A program made the position numbers and the translations under genes. From Cucumis sativus (lineage: Eukaryota > Streptophyta > Magnoliopsida > Cucurbitales > Cucurbitaceae): a DNA stretch of 64,000 bases. Positions 26,428 through 38,799 of this stretch are shown piece by piece. The stretch's first letter is position 1, and the number at the start of each line of letters is the position of its first letter. The DNA is taken from NCBI RefSeq assembly GCF_000004075.3, contig NC_026661.2:20364307-20428306 (forward strand). Direction: 5' to 3'. The notes beneath the pieces were generated by a model that was not told the origin of the DNA, did no database searches, and saw only the letters and a program-made list of their open reading frames with translations.

Positions 26428-29400
26428 TCAATTTTTACATTTTAGGTAAGCTTTACAAAGGAAATAACAGCAATCTTCAATAAAATAAGACCATCTCTGT
26501 CGCCATTGTGGGTTTATACATAGAACTGCTACAAATCCCAAGAGAAGTATAATATAGGAGGCTGCAAAGCTCCAAAAGAATGCTTCTAAATCAATGAATC
26601 CTCCATGATTTACTTCTAATTCCAACTTTTCATATGGGTTGTCTGTTGGTAAAATAGGAGTTGAGCATTTGTGTTCAATATATGATCCACAAAGATAAGG
26701 ATTGCCATAGAAACTGCTTGGAGGATATGTGAAGTGTGGTGCCGTTGGGATCATACCAGACAAATTGTTGTATGACACATTGAAGATAGAAAGATAATCG
26801 AGTGTAGTAAGTTCAGGAGGAATATTTCCACTCAATAAGTTATTGGAAAGATCCAAGCTCTCCAATTGTTTAAGATTGGATAATACTTTTGGTATATGTC
26901 CTACCAGATTATTGTTAGAGAAATTCAAAGCATGAATCTGTACCAAGTCTCCAATTTGATAAGGAATATCACCCGTTAGTTGGTTATTTGACAAATCAAG
27001 TCCAGACATATAATTTAGAACATTCCCTTTGTAACTCTCAGATCTATGTTTTGTAGTAAAATCCACTTTGACTTCAATTATAGGTAAAAGCATAGTTGAA
27101 GGACAAGACCTATCGTAGGGGCCACAATCTTGAACATTAGGATCATCTCCAATAGAATAAGTAGTGACTCCAGGAGGTTTAAAAGTTAGAGTAGTTTGAT
27201 TACCTTTAATGATTCCAAACATTATATTATTGAAGCATGAAGGTATTGATCCATTGAGTCGATTGTTGGAAAGATCCATCATACTTATTGCTTCAACTTG
27301 ACATAGTTGTTGAGGAATTGGACCTTCTAACTCATTCTCTTTCAACAAAAGAACCCTCAAGCTTGTAAAATTCTTGAACCATTCAGGAATATGTCCTGAA
27401 AAGTGGTTGTAGCTGAGATCAAGAATTTTTAGGCTTGAGGCACTAGACAATAACACAAGGGGTATAGATCCAGAGAGGTAATTCCTTTGCATGTATATAA
27501 AAACCAAGGATGAAGAGTTGAAGCAGGAAGGCACTTTACCAAACAATTGATTTTGTGAAACATCTAAGATTATAAGTTGAGAAAGTGAACACATTTCTAC
27601 GGGAAGTTCACCTGCGAAATGATTTTTTGATATTTGGACATATTGAAGGCCTTTTAAACTACCAATCCAACTAGGAATTTTGCCTGATATCATATTGTTG
27701 GATATGTCCAAGGCAACCAAAGAGAATCCTTCTGTATTTATGAATCCATCCTCAATACTTCCACTGAAGTTGTTGCTTCCTAGAAGTAAAAATTCTAAAA
27801 AAGGAATGTAGTTGAACATAGAAATTTGTAAATCTCCAGAAAAGTTGTTATTGGATAGATCCAACCAGTGTAGACTCTTCATTTGTTCTATAGATAGAGG
27901 AAGATTGCCTTCAAAATTATTTCTTGATAGGTTGAAGTGCTCAACTTTTGGTAGAAGAAAACCCAAGTTGGTTGGCAATTGACCACTAAAAAGATTATTT
28001 GAAATTTCCATAACTCTCAAATTGTTGATGGAAGTGGAGAGTTGAAGAGGCCCTGTAAGTAAGTTATCACTCAAATCCAAGTGCACCAATTCAGAGTTAT
28101 TCTGTAACAACCAAAAAGGAAATGCTCCAGTCAAATGGTTATGAGCAAGATCAATATATATCAACTTATTTTGTGATAGTAAAAAACTAGGAACGTTTGA
28201 TGCAGCTGCTGCTTGCTTATTGAGGTTGCAATTTTTCAGTGTGAGAATTTCCAATTGAAAAGTAGGTTGCCATTGAGGTTCATCTTCAGTTTCCACTTGA
28301 ATAATGTTTCCAACGTAATCACTTCCTGATAGCATGAAGTACCAAAGTTTTGAGTGGTTAGCCAAGGAAGAGAACGAGAATGAGCCTTCAAAGTCATTGT
28401 CAAGAAAAGACAAGTACTCAATTGATGTGAGTTTTGCAATGGCTGTGCTTGGAATTTCTCCACTTAATTGATTACGTGAGACATCAAGAAATTTAAGATT
28501 AGTGAAGTTCCCAATACATTCTGGAATTTTGTCTCTGATTTGATTGTTTTTTATATTCAGCTCAAATAGACTATTTGATTCACAAAATCCTGCATCAGAA
28601 AATTAACATAAACTAGTGAGTTTTCGAAAGATATGAAACATTTGATTTTTTTTACTTGAATAATCACATTACTCTATAAACTTAGAATTCTCACAAAAGG
28701 AAGCAAATAACACTTTACTTTACTTCTGTGAATATGAGTATATATAACTTAGAATAAGTTATAAATTACTAATCCAAACATCTCATTAATATATTTGGTA
28801 TCCAGATTCCCAATTTCATCGAACCAAAGAAAATACTCACAAAAGATCCTCTCGAGTTTCAATTAACTCAACAATTATACCCTTGAAATGGGTTATAAGT
28901 TAACGATCTATGCTACCGAATTTTAAGAGTTTAATTCGCCAATGAATGAAGGTAAATTAAAATTTGAAAAGTGTTATCCATCACCATTAGCTCACTACCA
29001 CCATTAGCTTACTATCAATTAGAGGTTAAGAGTTTTGATCCCAAACCCAAACCCACCTATTAGCCAGTGGTGATGTCAAAGTTTTGTAATAGATAATTTC
29101 AAATTATGAGAATATAACTATGAGTACACTTGCATTAATTAAAATTTAAAGAATTACAATTGAAATGTTAAAGTTATGGAAGAAATGGTAATGCTAAAAT
29201 TTGTAAATTAGTAAAAGAAAAGGTTCTTTTTATTACTTTTAAAAGTGATATATATTTTACCAACTTCTTCCTATATATATACTATATACCATCTTAAACC
29301 ACAAGCTAAAGTCTTATAAATGATAGATTAGATCACCAAAAATAATTCTCTATAATTGCATTGGGAGTTACCTTGGATTGGTAGTGTACCATTGAATTGA

Positions 29401-31903
29401 TTATATGATAAGTCCAATACTCTTAACTTCTTCAAATCTGCTTCATCATCCCAACAAATCAAAATACAATAACACATAATACACAACATTAATTAGCACC
29501 TTTACTTTCAGTCATCTCTCTTCAAAAACTTAGGTCATTAATTTTTTTTCTTCACAAAACCATATATTATTTACGTACCTTGCAAAGGTATGGCTCCATC
29601 ATAATAACTATGGTGGGAGAGATCCAAAATTTCTAAGCTCGTTAATTTTGCAATATCTGGACAATCAAACACTTAAATAATAAAAGGAAAGAAAGAAAGA
29701 AAATGAAAATGAAAATGAAACATAAATATCAAATGAATTTAAATATGATAAATGCTAACCTTCGGTAGGAATAATGCCACCTAGATCGTTATCATCGAGA
29801 TTCAAAATCTTTAATGATACAAATCCTTTCAACGATGAAAAGATACTATTATTGAAATTATTATCTTGAAGATTTAAAATCTCCAACTTATTCAAACTTG
29901 AAAATTCTTCCAATCCTGTACAACAAGCCAAGTAGTTAAGTTATTTTAATTTGATCAACTCATTATATCGAATATGATAATTATCAAAAATGACTATCAT
30001 TATAATAATTTTTAGTTAGAGTTAACATTTAAAGATACAATAGTATTAATAATAATAATTTTGATGGTTACAATTCTAAGCTTTTTTAACAGTTTTATAG
30101 ATGTAAAATTAATTTTATATCTGAAAGTGTTTTTGAAAGTAGTTCTTCATCTCCTTACCTAAATTTCAAGTTTTTGTTTTTCTCCATCGAATTTAAAGGA
30201 GGGTAGATTTTCCCGTGGTACAATAAATATCGACATTTGATACCAACGACAAATACAAACGATAAGCACAAACAATAATCAAACAAGATTTAGAATGACC
30301 TTGTATTGTTGCATCCAAATGGTTACCACTTAGATTCAACACTCTTAACTTTTGTAAACCTGTGTCAAAGAGAAATATACATTACATTAGAGATAAATAT
30401 TGAAGATGAATTTATTTATCTATGTTGATATTAGAAGAAGTGGTAATAGGCCGGCAAGTGAATCATTGAACACTTTTAATATTTTAAATACCAATTGGTA
30501 TAATGTGAATAAGATTAAAAAGAAAAAACATATATAATTTTGGAAGTTCATCAATAATCAATAAGTCAATCTGCAAATTAAAGTCTTTCCCTTAAAATAA
30601 TATTGCTCCAAAATTAATATAAACCTATGAGTTTGAAAGAAAAAAATGTCACTTTCAACTCTAATTAAGTTATGCAAAACAAACCAATTAATCATAATAT
30701 GATATCAATTCATTATTACCTCGCATTTCAGGGAGGATATTCAATCTATTGTTGTAACTTACATCCAACACCGTCAAATTTTCTAAACCTGTTTTTACCA
30801 AATTAAAACAACACAAACCAGAAGAAAAATCAAATAATATATGATTTTCAAAACATCATTTCAATTTGGAAAAAGAATATATATAAATATATATATATAT
30901 ATATACACATATATGCTTAAAATAGCCATTACAACATCTATGTGAGGATCTGTGAATATTGAGAGTAAGATTCGAGCGGTATACCTTGCAATTGTAGGAT
31001 CTCACTGAGTTGATTGACACCGAGATGTAATTCTGTCAAGTGTTCCAAACCTATCCTTGACAGTAGCATAGAAAAAACAAAACAAAATTAACATGTGGAA
31101 ACTAATAAAGAGAATCTCAATTCAATACAATTAAATTAGTATCTATGGAGTTGGAGTGTAGAAATATAAACCCGGATGAAGCTAGGTAAAAATAATTGTA
31201 ACATTTAATCAAAATTGTATGTTAGATAACTAACCCAGTAAAGTGATAGAGCCCTTTAATAGATTTCCTTCAAGTACCAACTTGTTCATCGACGGAAGTC
31301 CAATCAAAGATGGAATGATTTGATTTTCAAAGTAATTTCCAGTAAGATTTAAAGTCTCTAATTTATCAAAACTTGAAAAATGATTGAATCCTGAAGAGAG
31401 GAAGAAAGAAAAACAACCTTAATTAATTACCTTAAAATGAAATAAATTACAATACGTAAACAATGGGAAGGAAAGAAAGGAAAGAAATTAAATATATACA
31501 TACCTTGATTTGCAGTGAAATGAGAGAAAGTATTATAAGACAAATCAAGAGTTTTCAGTTGCTTCAAATCTTGAAATAGAGAAGCATTTAACAAAGAAGT
31601 TGGATTATTGTTATTAGGATCATAACTCAACAAGTCATGGAGGAAAAGCTCAATCACATAGGCAGTAGAAGTGAGATCATCATCATTATCGCATTTAACT
31701 CGATCCCAATTGCAACAATTAGCTCCAACCCAAGAATCAAAAGGGTTATTGGAGTTCTTGAAGGTGTTATCATATGATAAAAAGAAGCTCTTTATACCTA
31801 ACAAACCCAATCTTTCATCCTCTTCACATTCAATAGATATCTGAAAACTATGAGCCAGAACAATGAACATCATTAATAATACTCTAAAATACTTAGACTT
31901 CAT
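26428..31903 (-). CDS. RLP gene C: LRR receptor-like protein, nine exons, 1070 residues
   Basis: Exons: 31903-31504, 31390-31235, 31050-30985, 30788-30720, 30359-30300, 29915-29760, 29656-29579, 29437-29372 and 28589-26428 (1071 codons with the stop). The reading frame of the last exon is open from its acceptor; the first in-exon ATG is well downstream and is not the start. The product has a signal peptide (MKSKYFRVLLMMFIVLAHSF), the N-terminal cap with NCCNWDRVKC, leucine-rich repeats through all middle exons, a cysteine-containing island, four final repeats, a transmembrane helix (AASYIILLLGFVAVLCI) and a tail ending AYLKCKN without kinase. All introns are GT-AG and phase 1. The first exon and upstream flank are close to those of gene D, while the last exon is clearly diverged from B and D. 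Confidence 0.88.
30877..30915. repeat. (AT)n microsatellite in an RLP C intron
   Basis: A run of ATATATAAATATATATATATATATAC lies between exons 31050-30985 and 30788-30720. The matching intron of gene D carries a related but shorter TATA/ACAC stretch near 37,447-37,490. Confidence 0.75.
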
Positions 31904-31959
31904 TTTACACCTTTGAATGATATTGCAATTTAATTTTCTTAACTAGGCTGTATGTATAG

Positions 31960-33896
31960 AAAGTAGAACAGGGACCATCCTTTTTTTAAAATTAGTAAAT
32001 TGAAATGAAACAGAAGATCACTAGATGATTACTATATGTTATAATGAAAACTTGGACTTGGAAACAATATATCAGTAGAAAAAAAAGGTCACGATCTATT
32101 AGCTCTATCTAGACCTTGTCTTATTTCGAACTATTTCCAACTTCTAAGAGTGAAAGTTATCACCACAAATCAATACGATTTCTTTCAACTCGTGTTTTGT
32201 TTCCATTCATATACTTGGTAGAATATCACTCATAATAAAATTGTTTCAAACCAAACGTATTTAACTTTGTAGTTTCTATAACTGAGTCCTTTGAGTCCTT
32301 TTGAAAATAAAGATGTGTCTAGTTAGTATAAATAATAACTTTAGATTTTTTTTTAAGTTCTCTCTCACTCAAATATGATATTTATATCCTTCTTCTAAAC
32401 TCGTGATTAGATGTTATAACATTCCACTTATTAATTAAGTCTCCAATCATAAGCCTAGAAATAACTTTACTTTGTTTTCAATACATACATCTAAATATCC
32501 ACATAAATACAGTTTTATATTATTTCATCTTTTGCTTGTGATTGAAAGGCATGTAGGGGAAAGGAGACTATAACATAAGCTGTAAGGATTATTAAAAAAT
32601 GAAATTATTATTTATGAATAGGATTATTAAATCATAAATTGACCAAAATGATGAGCCGATGAGTTTAAATTCAACAAATATTGAAATTTTTTAAGAGTTT
32701 TCAAATTAAAGATTGAGAAGCCATAAGACATACGTTTTGTTATAAAAATCTAAACATAAAATAGAGATTATTAAGTACTAATCATGTAAAACTGGTTAGA
32801 TATTTGATTAACTCAATCAAGTAAACTCACGTAAGCATAATTAACCATGTAAGTCATAATATTCAAATTTAACTTAGCTTGTTTTTTTTTAAAAAAAAAA
32901 TCTCGTGTGAATAATCATTTTAAATTTATTGATCTTCCAAGTGGATTTATTATATTTCTTTTGAAGCAGAAAAAATAAGTAAAAAATAAGCAAATATAGA
33001 AGAAGGTTGAAATTTTTGTAGTCGTTCAATCTGGCTTTAGCCATTATATTAAGTCAAATTTCAAAAGATTGGAACTAAAATTTTGAGTACGATTGAATTC
33101 ATAAAGCTCTCACACTATTTTGATTATTGGTTTGAAGGCTATTTATAAGATATATATAAGCACCTGTGAAAAAAATACAATTTTTTATTTTTTAAAAAAA
33201 TGGTCAAACTAAATCTAAATCTCATACCAAAGTTAAAAAACCACAAAATAAAGGGGAAAGAAACGTATGTATTAGCAAGTAAAGAAGTAAAGGAGAAGAA
33301 GAAGAGGAAGATGGTGGATTGTTCAAGTATTTGAAGGCATGCATACAAGTAAAGAAGAAGGAGAAGAGGAAGAGGGAAGATGATTAAAATATTATTAAGA
33401 AAAAACAAACATGGGTTATACATACATGGGTTTGCATAATAATGATATTGGGAATATATGGATTGGTCAAATAAAAATTGATTGGAGAATTAAAATATGA
33501 TGATAAAGAATAAGTAGTACACATTATTCGTTTGATAATGATGACTACATAACTTGAGCCGACCTTGAAAACGACTACTAAATTAATTAATTACAACACT
33601 TGACTTTGCAAAGTTTTTATTGAATGTTCAATATATAATAGTAAATGTCTTGACTTGGAAACTGATACCAAAACAAAAAGAAGTAGGAAAAAGGAAAAAT
33701 AGAAGTATAAGGAAAAGCAAATGTCCTTTAATGGTGGGGTTTACTTTGTACAATATGCCTTGAATGGGTTGGGTTGCACCATTGGTGGTTGCAAAGTCTG
33801 TATTGGGAACACTTTCCATCTTGTATTAGAAGAAAGAGGGCTGAATAAGAAAAATTATTTTCCTTTTCATTTATTATACAATTCCATTTTTACATT
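31960..33896. other. Intergenic region between RLP genes C and D
   Basis: The left part (about 31,904-33,120) is the upstream flank of C and is recognisably duplicated upstream of D (38,752-39,900), including a stretch around 32,883-32,985 that matches 39,645-39,745. The right part (about 33,340-33,896) is the 3' flank of D and matches that of B. The open stretches here are not gene-like. Confidence 0.6.
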
Positions 33897-36800
33897 TTAG
33901 GTAAGTTTACAAAACAAATAACAACAATCTTCAATAAAATAAAACCATCTTTGCCGCCATTGTAGGTTTATCCATAGAACTGCTACAAATCCCAACAGTA
34001 GTATCATATAGGAGGCTGCAAAGCTCCAAAACAATGCTTCTAAATCAATCAATCCTCCATCATCTATTTCTAATTCCAACTTTTCATATAATTGGTTGTC
34101 TCTTGGTAAAGCCGGGCTTGAACATTTGTTTTCAATATATGATCCACAAAGATTAGGATTGCCATAGAAACTGCTCGGAGGATATGTGAAGTGTGGTGCT
34201 ATTGGGATCATACCTGACAGATTGTTGTATGACACATCGAAGATAGAAAGATAATCGAGTGTAGCAAGTTCAGAAGGAATATGCCCACTCAATAAGTTAT
34301 TGGAAATATCTAAACTCTCTAGTTGTTTAAGATTGGAGAATACTTTTGGTATATTTCCTACCAACTTATTGTAAGACAAATTCAAGGCGTGAATTTGTAC
34401 CAAGTCTCCAATTTGTAGAGGAATATCACCTGTTAGTTGGTTGCTTGATAAATCAAGTCCAGACATATAGTTTAGAATATTCCCTTTGTAGCTCTCATAC
34501 CTATGTTTTGTAGTAAAATCCACTTCCACTTGTACTGTTGATGAATATGTGTTAAACATATAACATATCCTACTATAGATGTTTACATTGCCACATCCAT
34601 TATCAGTATCAATATCCGAGGTATCAGTAGTAACCACAAGATCACTAAAACTTGGAATGTCCATTTGACTTACTTTTATATCCCCAAATGTTATATTATT
34701 GAAGCATGACGGTATTGTTCCATTGAGTTTATTGTTGGAAAGATCCATAATACTTATTTTTGTAATTTGACATAATTGTGTTGGAATTGGACCTTCTAAT
34801 TCATTCCCTTTCAACAAAAGAACCTGCAAGCTTGTAAACATGTTGAACCATTTAGGAATATATCCTGAAAAGTTGTTGTAGCTTAGATCAATAACTTTCA
34901 AAATTGAGGCGGTACTGGACAATAATCCTTGTGGTATAGGTTTTGAAAACTCATTCTTTCGCATGTATAAGTAAACTAATGAAGAAGAGTTGAAGCAAGT
35001 AACTGGTATTTCACCAACTAGTTGATTTTCAGCGATATCCAACAATGTAAGTCCAAAAAGGGAGCAAATTTGTATTGGAAGTTCACCGGCAAAACGGTTT
35101 CTTGATAGTTGGACATATTGAAGACCTTCTAAACTACCAATCCAAGTAGGAATTTTGCCAGATATCATGTTGTTGGATATATCGAGTGCAGTCAAATTTC
35201 TTTTATTTTTCCATGCATCCTCAATGTTTCCACTAAAGAAATTGTTTGCTAGAAGCAAAAATTGTAGTGAAGACGTGTTGTCGAAAATAGAAATATGTAA
35301 ATCTCCAGAAAATTTGTTGTTTGATGCATCCAACCAACATAGCATCTTCATTTGTTCCACAGATGAAGGAAGATTGCCTTCAAAACTATTTTTTGATATA
35401 TCAAAGTGGTCAACTTGTGGTAGAAGGAGACCTAAATGGGTAGGCAATTGACCACTAAAATTATTACTTGAAATTTGCAAATGCCTCAAACTAGTGTGGT
35501 TTCGTGTGGAGAGTTGAAGAGGTCCTGAAAGTGAGTTGTTCCTCAAATCCAAAGAGTTCAACGCAGAGTTATTATGTAGCAACCAGAAAGGAAAAGGTCC
35601 AACCAAGTGGTTATGAGAAAGGTCAAGATATTTCAACTTATGTTGTGAGAGTAAGAAAGTTGGGAATTTTGATGCAGTTTGGTCATTGAGGTTACAACTA
35701 GGCATTGAGAGGGTTTCCAATTGAAACTTAGGTTGCCATTCATGTAATTCTTCCGTTTCCACTCGAATATTGTTTCCACCTAATAGGTGAAAGTGTCTAA
35801 GGTTAGAGTGGTTCGCCAAGGAGGAGAATGAGAAAGTGCCTTCAAAGTCATTTTCCTCGAGAGATAAGTACTCCATTGATGTGAGCTTTGAAATGGTGGT
35901 CGGAATTTTTCCACTAAATTCATTATATGAGATATCAACAACTTTAAGTTTGGTGAAGTTTCCAACACATTCTGATAATTCGCCTTTGATTTGATTATTT
36001 CTTAGCTTCAACTCAATTAGGTTGTTTGCTTCACAAAATCCTGCATTAGAAAATGAAAATCTTACACTTTCATTTATTTAGAATAAAAACAAGAATGTGA
36101 AAAACAAGAGTTGGATTCGTCAAATTATTGTAAGAGCTTACCATGTATTGGTAACGAACCATTGAATTGATTGTGTGATAGATTCAATACTTTCAAGTTC
36201 TTCAAATCTGGTCCGTGATCACAACAAAAAAATACATATACACAACACTATTAGCACTACTTGAAACTTAAATCATTATTTTTTTTCATAACCATATACT
36301 ATTTTACGTGCCTTGCAAAGGTATGACTCCATCATAATAATTATGGTTAGAAAGATCCAAAATTTCCAAGCTCCTTAATTTTGCAATATCTGGACAACCA
36401 AACATTCAAATAAGGGAAGAAAAGAAAAAAGAAAAATTGAAAATGGAACATAAATGTCAAATGAATTTAAATATGATAAATGCTAATTACCTTCGGTAGG
36501 AATAATGCCACCCAGATCCTCGTTACCATCGAGACTCAAAATCTTTAATGATATAAGTCCTTTCAACGATGAAAAGATACTATTGTTGAAATTATTATCT
36601 TGAAGATGTAAAATCTCCAATTTATTCAAACTTGAAAATCCATCCAATCCTGTATGATAAGCCAAGCAGCTAAGTTATTTTGATCAAACCATTATACCGA
36701 ATATGACAATTATTGGAAATGACTATCATTGAAATGGTTACAATTCTAAGCTTTTATAACATAAAATTAATTTTAAATCTAAAAATGTTGTTCTACAAAA

Positions 36801-38751
36801 GTTGAGAACAAAAAATCATTTTGAAAAGTAGTTCTTCTTGTTTATATAAAATTTCAAGGTTAGGTTTTGTTTTTCTCTCTCGATTTAAAACAATGTAGTT
36901 TTTTTCACAGCACAATAAAGAATATCTCGACATTTGATACCAACAACAAATACAAACGAGAAGCACAAAGAATGAACACAAGATTGAAAATGACCTTGTA
37001 TTGTTCCATTCAAATGGTTACCACTTAGATCCAACACTCTTAGCTTTTTTAAACCTGTGTCGAAGAGAAATATATATTACATTATTAGAGATACATATTC
37101 AATAATTGATATTAGAAGAAGTGGTAATAGCAAATAGGCCGGCAAGTGAATCATCCAACACTTCTAATATTTTAAATACCAATTGGGTATAATTTGGAAT
37201 TAAGTTCATCGACCAATAAGTACTCAATCTGCAAAAATTGTCATTTTCAAACTCTAATTAGTTATTACCTAAAATCACAATTTGATATCAATTCATTATT
37301 ACCTCGCATTTCAGGGACCATATTCAATCTATTGTAGCTTAGATCCAGCACCCTCAAGTTTTCTAAACCTGTTTTTACCAAATTAAACAACACAAAACAG
37401 AAAAATATATGATTTTCAAAACATCATTTCAAATTAGAAAAACAATATATAGACACACACACATATATAATATAAATATAAACATATACATCTATGCTTA
37501 AAATAGCCATTACAATATCTAATATCTATGTGAGCATTTGTGAGTATTGAAAGTAAGGTTCGAGAATTTTCACTAGTAACTTTCCTACTGAAGGTAAACC
37601 TAATATGTTTATATATTTCAAATTTGTCAATATTACTAGTGGAAATTGTATCTTTATTCATAAAAATGATTTTGTCACGTAAGAAAAAATAAAATGCAAT
37701 TTAAAGTAATTAACAGATAGCATAAAGATTTTGGCACATGACAATTAAGTATATAGTTAAATAATTGGGTGAAATGCATATAGAGATAGGTGCAGTATGT
37801 ATATAATATATTTAAACAGTATACCTTGCAATTGTAGCATCTCATTGAGTTGATTGACACCTATATGCAATTCTGTTAAGTGTTCCAAACCTATGATTGA
37901 CAATAGCATAGAAAAAAAAAACTAAACAAAATTAACATGTGGAAGAGAATCTCAATTCAATTTGATTAAACTAATTATATCTATGGAGTTGGATTTGAGA
38001 TTTGGCGTAGAAATATATATGTATGAATCCAGGATGAAGCTAGGTAAAAATAATTGTGAAATTTAATTAAAATTACACATTGGATAACTAACCAAGTAAA
38101 GTGATAGAGCCTTTTAATAGATTTGCTTCAAGCACCAACTTGTTCATCGACGGAACCCCACTCAAAGATGGAATGATTTGATTATCAAAATAATTCCGAG
38201 TAAGATTTAAAGTCTCTAGTTTATTGAGCCCTAAAGAGAGGGAAGAAAAACAACATTTAATTATCAATTACCTTCTAATGAAATAAATTACAATATGTAA
38301 GAATAGGAAGAGAAAGAAAGAAAGAAAGAAGGAAAATAAATATACACATACCTTGATTTGCAGTGAAACGAGAGAAACCATTATAAGACAAATCAAGAGT
38401 TTTCAATTGCTTCAAATCTTGAAATAGAGAAGCATTCAACAAAGAAGTTGGACTATTGTTATTAGGATCATAACTCAACAAGTCATAGAGAAAAAGCTCA
38501 ATCACATGGGCAGTAGAAGTGAGATCATCATCGTTATTGCATTTAACTCGATCCCAGTTGCAACAATTAGCTCCAACCCAAGAATCAAAAGGGTTATTGT
38601 AGTTCTTGAAGGTGTTATCATTTGATAAAAAGAAGCTCTTTATACCTAACAAACCCAATCTTTCTTCCTCTTCACATTCGATAGATATCTGAAAATTATG
38701 AGCCATAACAATGAACGTCACTAATAATACTCTAAAGTACTTACACTTCAT
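33897..38751 (-). CDS. RLP gene D: mosaic LRR receptor-like protein, nine exons, 1058 residues
   Basis: Exons: 38751-38352, 38230-38093, 37890-37825, 37368-37303, 37054-36995, 36649-36491, 36389-36312, 36207-36142 and 36040-33897 (1059 codons with the stop). The product has a signal peptide, cap NCCNWDRVKC, leucine-rich repeats, an island, four closing repeats, a transmembrane helix (AASYMILLLGFVAVLWI) and a tail without kinase. Exon 2 is 138 bases against 156 in A, B and C. Exons 1-5 and the 5' flank are close to gene C, including the same 60-base exon that A and B lack. From exon 7 onward it follows gene B, with a shared GC donor after exon 36389-36312 and a last exon differing from B at roughly 40-45 of 705 residues by eye. 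The frame is open throughout, so it looks functional. Confidence 0.88.
36207..36312 (-). other. GC-AG intron in RLP gene D
   Basis: The donor reads CTTTGCAAG|GCACGTAAAA on the minus strand, with acceptor GGACCAG before 36207. It is at the same position as the GC donor in gene B and differs from the GT of gene C. Confidence 0.7.
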
Positions 38752-38799
38752 TTTACACTCTTTGAATGATATTGCAGTTTTCTTAACTAGGCTATATGT

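Noticed and set aside
14807-38751. Whether the receptor genes could be receptor kinases
   Set aside because: Each ends shortly after the transmembrane helix with a short tail and stop. No kinase motifs follow in any frame downstream.
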